This document shows positions 14,196 to 20,318 of a stretch of 20,318 nt of DNA, piece after piece. The DNA is from JAWPNA01 sp045402695 (GTDB taxonomy: Bacteria > Acidobacteriota > Polarisedimenticolia > JACPZX01 > DASXTC01). The stretch is from the NCBI GenBank assembly GCA_045402695.1, contig JAWPNA010000126.1, positions 1 through 20,318 of the forward strand, written 5' to 3'. Made by a program: the position numbers and the translations under genes. Each line of letters opens with the position of its first letter. Position 1 is the stretch's first letter. Below the pieces are notes generated by a model. The model ran no database searches and was not told where the DNA came from. It saw only the letters and a program-made list of their open reading frames with translations.

Positions 14196-15863
14196 ATGCA
14201 CCGGCGGGGGCCTCCGATCAGCTTCCCGGCATGGACGATGGCGGTTTTCTGCCTTCTCACGACCTTTGCCACCCTCACCGCCTTCGCCGACCTGCCCGCC
14301 CACAACCCGGATCCCGCTCTCACGGTGAGTTTCACCGATGTCACGCGGGAGGCGGGCATCGGCTTCATCCAATCGTACGGCGACCGGCGATTCAGCAACC
14401 TGATCGAGGCCACCGGAAGCGGGGCTGCATGGCTGGACTACGACCGGGACGGCTGGATCGACCTGTACTTGCTGACGGGCAAGTACCACGAAGGGGTGAG
14501 CGAGGGCGAGCCGCCGGAAGGAACGCCGCTCAACCGTCTCTACCGCAACCGGCGCGATGGAACCTTCGAGGACGTCACCGCCCGCGCGGGAGTGGGATGC
14601 GCGAGCTGCTTCTCCATCGGCGCCGCCGTGGGCGACTACGACAACGATGGCTGGCCCGACATCTACGTGGCGAACCACGGCCCCAACGTCTTGTACCGCA
14701 ACCGGCGCGACGGCACCTTCAGCGACGAGGCGCGACGCGCCGGAGTGGACAACCCGGGATGCTCCGTCGCCGCCACGTGGCTCGACGTCGACCGCGACGG
14801 TCGGCTCGACCTGTACGTGGGCAACTACATCGAGTTCGATCCCAAGTACAAGCACTACTACTCCCCCGACGGCTTTCCCGGGCCGCTGGCCTACGAGCCG
14901 CAGCTTGACGCCCTCTACCGGAACCGGGGCGACGGAACCTTCGAGGAGATCACCGCGCGGGCCGGCATCACCAAACGGGGACGGGCGATGAGCATCGCTG
15001 CGGCCGACTACGACGGTGACGGCTGGGATGACATCTACGTCACCAACGATGCCACCGAGAACTTCCTCTTCCACAATCTCGCCGGCGTGCGCTTCGAGGA
15101 GATTGCGGGCCTCGCCGGCGTCGCATTCAACGGCATGGGCGAGCAGACCGCAAGCATGGGCGTGGATTTTGGCGACTACGACAACGACGGCAGGCTCGAC
15201 ATCTTCATCTCCGACAACGAGCTCTCCTCGTTGTATCGCAACGAAGGCGCCGTTTTCACCGATGTCTCGCCCGACGCCGGGATCGCGCGGCCCAGCGCAC
15301 AGTTCGTGGGATGGGGGGCATTCTTCATCGACTACGACAACGACGGCGACCTCGACCTCTTCAAGGCGAACAGTGATCTCTCCCGGCCGTTCGGCCAGGA
15401 GGACCAGATGTTCGAGAACGAGCGGGGCGTCTTCCGCGATGTCTCCACCCGCATGGGACCCTACTTCCGTGAGGCGAGGATGGGGCGGGGCGCCGCGTTC
15501 GCCGACTACGACAACGACGGCGACCTGGACATCGTCATCGTGAACATCGGCGGGCCCGCGATCCTCCTGCGCAACGACGGCGGCGACAGGAGCTCATGGA
15601 TCGGGCTGAGGCTGGCCGGCACGAGGAGCAATCACGACGGCATCGGCGCCAGGGTGAAGGTCGTCGCCGGCGGCCGGACTCAGATCAGCCAGAGGCGGGC
15701 CACGCAGGGGTACCTCTCGAGCAGTGATCCTCGGCTCCACTTCGGGCTCGGATCGGCCGGCACGGTAGACCAGATCGAGGTGACGTGGCCCTCCGGCGCC
15801 AAGCAAGTGCTGCGAGGCGCCGCCGCGAGGACGATCCTCGACATAGAGGAGCCGCGGAAGTGA
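14196..15863 (+). CDS. CRTAC1 family protein: FG-GAP/VCBS propeller with ASPIC/UnbV domain
   Basis: This is a 555-residue exported protein. The signal peptide is residues ~1-31 (hydrophobic WTMAVFCLLTTFATLTAFA). Seven calcium-binding loops of the form D-x-D-x-D-G begin at 81, 147, 197, 271, 327, 379 and 437, one per blade of a seven-bladed FG-GAP propeller. The ASPIC/UnbV domain follows (~466-550; SSWIGLRLAGTRSNHDGIGARVKV, YLSSSDPRLHFGLG, VTWPSGAKQ). The CASC at ~135-138 is not followed by His and is not a heme site. The family is common in Acidobacteriota and Planctomycetota and its role is unsettled; extracellular binding or adhesion is inferred from the fold. The ATG at 14196 follows AGAGGGGGG at 5 nt, and the in-frame extension to 14127 is rejected. 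It is first in the operon. Confidence 0.92.
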   Translation: MHRRGPPISFPAWTMAVFCLLTTFATLTAFADLPAHNPDPALTVSFTDVTREAGIGFIQSYGDRRFSNLIEATGSGAAWLDYDRDGWIDLYLLTGKYHEGVSEGEPPEGTPLNRLYRNRRDGTFEDVTARAGVGCASCFSIGAAVGDYDNDGWPDIYVANHGPNVLYRNRRDGTFSDEARRAGVDNPGCSVAATWLDVDRDGRLDLYVGNYIEFDPKYKHYYSPDGFPGPLAYEPQLDALYRNRGDGTFEEITARAGITKRGRAMSIAAADYDGDGWDDIYVTNDATENFLFHNLAGVRFEEIAGLAGVAFNGMGEQTASMGVDFGDYDNDGRLDIFISDNELSSLYRNEGAVFTDVSPDAGIARPSAQFVGWGAFFIDYDNDGDLDLFKANSDLSRPFGQEDQMFENERGVFRDVSTRMGPYFREARMGRGAAFADYDNDGDLDIVIVNIGGPAILLRNDGGDRSSWIGLRLAGTRSNHDGIGARVKVVAGGRTQISQRRATQGYLSSSDPRLHFGLGSAGTVDQIEVTWPSGAKQVLRGAAARTILDIEEPRK

Positions 15864-15864
15864 T

Positions 15865-17091
15865 ATGAGCATCGCGGCCCGCAAGCACAGGTTTCTCCTC
15901 GCCGCGGTGGCTGCAGGGGCTGCGGCGGCCGCGGTGGGCTTGGCCGGCAGCTATCTGCTGCCCGCTCGCGACAGCGGCGAGGCTTCCCTGCTCACGCTGG
16001 CGGGCTCCGAGGTTCGGGCCGTGATCGAGTCTTCAAGCCCCGCGCGCACGACGATCGCCCTGGCCCGGGCGGGAGAAGAGGCAAGGATTCTGACCGGAAG
16101 CTTCTGGTCGGCCGCCTCGCCCTCCGCCTCCATCGACGGCCGCCGGTTCCTGTTCGCCGGCCGCGGCGCCGCCGGGGAGCCCACGCGGATCTGGGAAATG
16201 GCCATTGATGGATCAACACCGAGACTCGTCACCACGGGCAACGGCGATCCGGGGGATCCACTCTACCTTCCCGACGAAAGGATCGTGTACAGCGACGCCG
16301 CAGGAGAAAAGGCGGGGCCTCGCGGCGCCCGCGCGTTGTTCTCCTGCCGCCACGACGGGAGCGACGTCTCACGATTGACCTTCGGCCCGCACGCCGACGG
16401 CCGGCCGCGGCTCCTGGACGACGGACGCATCCTGTTCGAGCGACGGTTCCGCACCACGCGGCAGGCTCGGGCGCCGGCCTGGATGACGATCCACCCCGAT
16501 GGCACCCAGGTGGCGATGTTCGGCGACGGCTCTGCAGCGTCCGCGGAGGTGGCCCAGGCCGCCGTGATCGGCCCTGTGCCCGGATACGCCGTCATCGGCA
16601 TCGAGGCTGCTTTGGCGCGCCCCGCGCCGCCGATCCTCACCAGCGTTGTGCGCCCCGATGTCGGAAGCGGCACGCTGCTGTGCCTGAATGTCTACGCGTC
16701 ACGACTGGCCGGAGTGGCTCGCCTGCCTGCCGGAGCGATCGAGAGAGTCGTCGCGAGGCGGGCCGTTGTCTCATCGGCGGAGGAACCAGACGGGCCGTCG
16801 GAGTCGATCCTGGGCGAGGCGCCGGTCTTTCCGGACGGATCCTTCTTCATCGAGGTGCCTGCGGACACTCCGCTGAACCTCGCCCTCATGGGATCCGGCG
16901 GACGGGTCGTCGCGTCGTTGAACAGCGGCATCTGGGTCCGCCCCAACGAGAATCGAGGCTGCATCGGATGCCACGAGGAGACCGACCTGGCGCCGGACAA
17001 CAGGCGGCCGATGGCCATCGCGGGGCTTCCCGTTCCTCTTCTCGGCCCTTCTTCGGGCGACGCAGGTGGCCGAGGTGACCATGCTCCCTAA
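15865..17091 (+). CDS. HzsA-like (hydrazine synthase alpha-type) monoheme propeller protein
   Basis: This is a 408-residue exported protein. An N-terminal hydrophobic segment (~10-32) is a signal peptide or anchor. TolB/WD40-like propeller repeats follow (for example SASIDGRRFLFAGRG, RIWEMAIDGSTPRLVT, LFSCRHDGSDVSRLTFG, DGRPRLLDDGRILFERRF). Near the C-terminus, GEAPVFPDGSFFIEVPADTPLNLAL..GIWVRPNENRGCIGCHEETDLAPDNR matches the segment seen in HzsA-related proteins and carries one c-type heme motif (C366-C369-H370). Hydrazine synthesis is not implied: HzsA is larger and has more hemes. Electron transfer or an unknown redox step is more likely. The ATG lies 1 nt after the CRTAC1 stop, so the genes are co-translated, and the end overlaps the next gene by 11 nt. 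Confidence 0.82.
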   Translation: MSIAARKHRFLLAAVAAGAAAAAVGLAGSYLLPARDSGEASLLTLAGSEVRAVIESSSPARTTIALARAGEEARILTGSFWSAASPSASIDGRRFLFAGRGAAGEPTRIWEMAIDGSTPRLVTTGNGDPGDPLYLPDERIVYSDAAGEKAGPRGARALFSCRHDGSDVSRLTFGPHADGRPRLLDDGRILFERRFRTTRQARAPAWMTIHPDGTQVAMFGDGSAASAEVAQAAVIGPVPGYAVIGIEAALARPAPPILTSVVRPDVGSGTLLCLNVYASRLAGVARLPAGAIERVVARRAVVSSAEEPDGPSESILGEAPVFPDGSFFIEVPADTPLNLALMGSGGRVVASLNSGIWVRPNENRGCIGCHEETDLAPDNRRPMAIAGLPVPLLGPSSGDAGGRGDHAP

Positions 17092-19042
17092 ATTGTGGGC
17101 CGGCACGACACTGGGCGCCCTTTTGCTGAGCAGCGGCCTGGGCGCCCATCGCTGGGCTCTGGCGCACGTGGCTCACTACACGGGGGATGCCGTCCGCACG
17201 ACACGTTGCGGCTCGTGTCACTTCGCGGCCAACGGAGGGACCGTCACAGACAGGCTGCTCGACCCCCGCTACCGCAGCCCCCTCGATATCGCGGTGAGCA
17301 GCGACGGCAGCCGCCTCTACGTCACGGCTCAGGATGCGGACGCGCTGCTGGAGATCGACGCTGCCAGCCGCCGGCTCGTCCGCGGCATCCCGGTCGGACA
17401 GCGGCCCAACAGCGTGGTGCTGGATAATCAGCGCCAGGTCGCATACGTCTCGAATCAGGACGGCGATTCGGTTTCCGTGGTGGACTTGCGCCTCAGCGAG
17501 CCGGTTGCCTCGCTCCCCGCCGGCCACGGCCCGGCGGGGCTCGCCCTCACGCCGGACGGACGCACCCTGACCGTGGCCAATTCGTTGGACGGCGACATCA
17601 GTGTCGTGGATGTCGAGAGCGGCGCCGAGCGGGCGCGCCTTTCCGGCGGCAGCTTTCCGTACGCCGCCGCCGTTTCCAGGGACGGATCGCGCGTGCTGGT
17701 GGGCAGCCAGCTCGCCCAGCCCACGCGCGCCCCCGATCCGCCCTGGTCCGAGGTGACGGTGCTCGAAGCGGGGCGGGCGAGGGTGCGGACTCGCCTCCGG
17801 CTCGAGGGGGCTCACTTGCTCGAAGGCATGGCCTTCGCGCCCGAAGGGGACCTCGCGTTTGTCGCGATGGTGCGTCCCAAGAATCTCGTGCCGGTCCTGC
17901 AGGTGGAGCGTGGCTGGATGATGACCAACGGCATGGCCGTGCTGGATTTCGGCCGCGGACGGGTCGCGCAGCTCCCGCTCGATGATGTGGAGTCGTTCTT
18001 CGCCGATCCGTCGGACGTGGCCGTCACGCCGGATGGGCGCTTCGCATTCGTGAGCCACGGCGGCGTCGACACCATCAGCGTGGTGGACCTTGCCGCGGTC
18101 CGCGAGATCCTGCGCGGCTCGTCGGATACCGATCTCGCCGCGATGGCCAACCGCCTGGGCGCCTCCGGCCGTTACGTGGTGAAGCGGATTCCCACCGGGT
18201 CGAACCCTCGGGGGCTGGCCGCCTCGCCCGACGGACGGTTCGTCTACGTAGCGGAGCGGCTCGACGATCGGATCGGCGTCATCGACGTGGCCCGGCTCGA
18301 GAGGGTGGCCGGGATCGACCTCGGCGGGCCCCGCCACCAGACGCTGGCACGGCGCGGAGAGAAAGTGTTCCACAGCGCGAGCTACACGCTCCAGCGCCAG
18401 TTCTCCTGTAGGAGCTGCCACCCCGACAACCACATGGATCGCCTCCAGTACGACTTCGAGCCGGACGGGCTGGGCAGAAACGTCGTGGACAACAAGACGC
18501 TGCTCGGCCTGAAGGGAACCGGCCCGTTCAAGTGGAACGGCAGGAACACCAGTCTCTACATGCAGTGCGGCGTCCGCTTCGCGCGTTTTCTGATGCGGTC
18601 CGAGCCGCTCAGCTTCGAGGATCTGAACGCGCTGGTCGCCTACCTCAACACGCTCGAGCCCGCGCGCAACCCGCGCCGTCCGCGCGGCGGCGAGCTCACC
18701 GCGGCGCAGAGACGTGGCAAGGCAATCTTCGAGCGGGCCGTGAAGGGGGACGGCAATCCGATCCTCGAGCGCAATCGCTGCGTCACGTGCCATCCGCCTC
18801 CGCAATTCACCGACTTGAGGAGCAACGACGTTGGAAGTGCCTCTGTCTCCGACAGCGAGCGTGCATTCGACACGCCCGGGCTCAACAGTCTGCTGATGTC
18901 GGCTCCATTCCTGCACGACGGCAGGGCGTTGACTCTCGAGGAGATATGGACTCTGTACAGCCCGGACGACACCCATGGCGTCACCAGCGACCTGGGCAAG
19001 GACGGGCTCAACGACTTGATCGAGTACCTGAAAACGCTCTGA
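17081..19042 (+). CDS. YVTN beta-propeller fused to cytochrome c peroxidase-like domain
   Basis: This is a 653-residue exported multiheme protein. A hydrophobic N-terminus (~8-28) is the signal peptide. CGSCH (43-47) is the first heme motif. Residues ~65-410 form a YVTN-type propeller with repeated PDGR..VYVA....IGVIDV strands. A C-terminal region (~425-653) has CRSCH (443-447) and CVTCH (567-571), and a TPGLNSLLMSAPFLHDGRALTLEE segment (~598-620) like the end of MauG/diheme peroxidase proteins; M606 and H612 are possible distal ligands. It could reduce peroxide or pass electrons to the other propeller cytochrome; neither is proven. The ATG at 17081 (GAGGTG just upstream) overlaps the preceding gene by 11 nt. 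A GTG at 17066 is less likely. Confidence 0.88.
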   Translation: MLPKLWAGTTLGALLLSSGLGAHRWALAHVAHYTGDAVRTTRCGSCHFAANGGTVTDRLLDPRYRSPLDIAVSSDGSRLYVTAQDADALLEIDAASRRLVRGIPVGQRPNSVVLDNQRQVAYVSNQDGDSVSVVDLRLSEPVASLPAGHGPAGLALTPDGRTLTVANSLDGDISVVDVESGAERARLSGGSFPYAAAVSRDGSRVLVGSQLAQPTRAPDPPWSEVTVLEAGRARVRTRLRLEGAHLLEGMAFAPEGDLAFVAMVRPKNLVPVLQVERGWMMTNGMAVLDFGRGRVAQLPLDDVESFFADPSDVAVTPDGRFAFVSHGGVDTISVVDLAAVREILRGSSDTDLAAMANRLGASGRYVVKRIPTGSNPRGLAASPDGRFVYVAERLDDRIGVIDVARLERVAGIDLGGPRHQTLARRGEKVFHSASYTLQRQFSCRSCHPDNHMDRLQYDFEPDGLGRNVVDNKTLLGLKGTGPFKWNGRNTSLYMQCGVRFARFLMRSEPLSFEDLNALVAYLNTLEPARNPRRPRGGELTAAQRRGKAIFERAVKGDGNPILERNRCVTCHPPPQFTDLRSNDVGSASVSDSERAFDTPGLNSLLMSAPFLHDGRALTLEEIWTLYSPDDTHGVTSDLGKDGLNDLIEYLKTL

Positions 19043-19067
19043 GCATCGTTTTGGGGGGAGAAGCGTC

Positions 19068-20318
19068 GTGGGGGAAAGCAACGTGGCGGGCATCAGGATG
19101 CTGATGAGGAAGTGTTTCCTCGTGGTGCCTCTCACGGGCGCGATTCTGGCGCCCGCCGCGTTCGCTTTCATCCTCTCGTCGCCACCGGGGCACGCATTGT
19201 CCAACCCCGCGTCTCCTCCCGGCAGGCCCGCCGCGGCCCCGGTGCCGCATCCCGCCGTGCCGCCCGAGCCGCGCCTCCCGGATCTTGCCGGCCCCGGGGA
19301 GTGGACCTCCTTCACGATGGCCGATGGCCTGCCCGCGGATGAGGTCTTCGCCGTGCGGATCGACGGCGAGCGGGTGTGGGCGGGGACCAAGAGTGGTCTG
19401 GCCGTATACGAGAAGGGTCGATGGCGCGCCATCGGCACGTCCGATGGCCTGCCCCACCGAGTCATTCTCTCGCTCGACGTGAGTCGCCGCACCGGGGACC
19501 TCTGGATCGGGACGATGGGAGGCCTGGCGAGGCTATCCGGCGGTCGCCTGGATGTGTTCACACAGGTGAACAGCGGGCTGCCCAACGACTTCGTGCATGG
19601 CGTGCGCTGCGACCCCGATGAGGACGTTGTGTGGGCGGCCACGGCCATGGGTGTGGGCCGCCTCGACCTGCGCTCGGGAGAGTGGTCGATCTTCAACCAG
19701 ACCAACACGCCGATGCACGAGCCGTGGACCTACGCGGTGGGGCTCGGCGACGGACTGGTGTACATCGGCGCCTGGGGCGCGGGGGTGCTGGAGTACACGA
19801 AGGCCACGGGCACTTGGCGTCCGTTCAGGGATCCGGACAAGGAGTTCGAGATCGATCTGTTCCCGGACGACGGGCCGGTGAGCGACGTCACCTCGAGCGT
19901 GGACTACGGGTCGGGGATCCTGTGGCAGTCCTCCTACACCGGTCTCGCCCGGTACGAAGGGCGCGAGTGGCGGACCTACTTCAAGGAGGACAGCGGGCTT
20001 GCGAGCAACTTCATCAACTTCGTGCGTGCGCGGGGCCGATCTGCCTGGCTGGCCACCGACTACGGTCTAAGCCTCACGGACGGCGACCGATGGGCCACCT
20101 ACCGCCGACTCCAGGATGGCCGCGGCGAGATTCTCTTCTTTGAAGGCGCCATGCAGATCGCGCGACGTGTCACCCCGACGAGCCTGGCGCACAACTATGT
20201 GCTCGGCGTGGACGCGGACGAAAACGAGATCTGGGTCGGCACTGGCGCCGGCATCAGCCGCGGCCGCCGCACCTATGCGGAGAAGACTCCGTGGGCCGGC
20301 ACCGCCGCGCCGGGGGAG
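19068..20318 (+). CDS. Two-component regulator propeller (Reg_prop) protein, truncated by window end
   Basis: An open frame of 417 codons runs from a GTG at 19068 to the right edge without a stop. GGGGGGAG ends 7 nt before the GTG, and the gene begins 25 nt after the cytochrome gene, so it continues the operon. Residues ~11-33 (VPLTGAILAPAAFA) look like a signal peptide or membrane anchor, followed by a Pro/Ala-rich stretch to ~75. The rest is Reg_prop repeats: WTSFTMADGLPADEVFAVRIDGERVWAGTKSGLAVYEKGRW and further GLP..., VW.GT..GL and W..Y units at ~163-190, ~286-305, ~309-335 and ~375-398. Such propellers are sensor domains of hybrid histidine kinases. No kinase is seen before the edge, so it may be a stand-alone exported propeller or the start of a sensor. 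Confidence 0.8.
   Translation, partial: MGESNVAGIRMLMRKCFLVVPLTGAILAPAAFAFILSSPPGHALSNPASPPGRPAAAPVPHPAVPPEPRLPDLAGPGEWTSFTMADGLPADEVFAVRIDGERVWAGTKSGLAVYEKGRWRAIGTSDGLPHRVILSLDVSRRTGDLWIGTMGGLARLSGGRLDVFTQVNSGLPNDFVHGVRCDPDEDVVWAATAMGVGRLDLRSGEWSIFNQTNTPMHEPWTYAVGLGDGLVYIGAWGAGVLEYTKATGTWRPFRDPDKEFEIDLFPDDGPVSDVTSSVDYGSGILWQSSYTGLARYEGREWRTYFKEDSGLASNFINFVRARGRSAWLATDYGLSLTDGDRWATYRRLQDGRGEILFFEGAMQIARRVTPTSLAHNYVLGVDADENEIWVGTGAGISRGRRTYAEKTPWAGTAAPGE

Noticed and set aside
14595..14613. CASC in the CRTAC1 protein as a heme site
   Set aside because: The residue after the second cysteine is Phe, not His, so it is not a CxxCH motif; a disulfide is more likely.
16886..19708. 940-codon minus-strand open frame
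   Set aside because: It runs antisense to three well-supported genes, including CxxCH and YVTN motifs. Its length comes from the GC-rich third positions of the real genes.
1..20318. tRNA or rRNA genes, CRISPR arrays, insertion sequences, prophage or phage-defence genes
   Set aside because: None is visible: no spaced direct repeats, no transposase or integrase motifs, and no cloverleaf with a CCA or T-loop signature.

Overview
This window is high-GC bacterial DNA (about two thirds G+C by eye, not computed). There are no tRNA or rRNA genes, no transposases and no CRISPR array. It shows 13 complete protein genes, one truncated by the right edge and a probable gene start truncated by the left edge. 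Class I fumarase, a CBM9/DUF5916 outer-membrane barrel, split AtuA-type proteins, CRTAC1, YVTN-propeller cytochromes and an HzsA-like cytochrome together suggest a Gram-negative, environmental, heterotrophic respiring bacterium. Acidobacteriota or a neighbouring candidate phylum would fit. That placement is inference from gene content, with no marker gene to test it.

Region 1 (1-6850) holds mostly single genes: a divergent gene start (1-37, -), a secreted zinc-dependent aspartoacylase/succinylglutamate-desuccinylase-like protein, a class I fumarate hydratase with its own promoter, a converging outer-membrane DUF5916 protein, and AsnA-type asparagine synthetase behind a structured leader.

Region 2 (6850-13330) is a divergent acyl-CoA carboxylation locus. 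On the minus strand an AtuA-type protein, a small AtuA C-terminal-like protein and an AUH/LiuC-like enoyl-CoA hydratase are joined by 4-nt stop/start overlaps. On the plus strand are a biotin carboxylase, a carboxyltransferase that resembles glutaconyl-CoA decarboxylase alpha subunit (GcdA), and a carrier protein with two biotinyl-type domains of which only the second has a lysine. The set looks like a branched or unsaturated acyl-CoA carboxylase with hydratase (leucine/isovalerate or terpenoid breakdown type), but the substrate cannot be read from sequence.

Region 3 (13330-14200) is a PAS-LuxR regulator with four cysteines in its PAS domain. A perfect 19-bp inverted repeat lies upstream of its TATAAT box. 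Downstream, a 48-nt stretch folds on paper into a perfect three-way junction.

Region 4 (14196-20318, running off the edge) is a tightly packed operon of four exported beta-propeller proteins: a seven-bladed FG-GAP/ASPIC CRTAC1 protein, an HzsA-like monoheme protein, a YVTN propeller fused to a peroxidase-like cytochrome (three CxxCH in total), and a Reg_prop propeller protein. This cluster is the best candidate here for an undescribed system, plausibly a periplasmic or cell-surface redox assembly. Its function is unknown from sequence.
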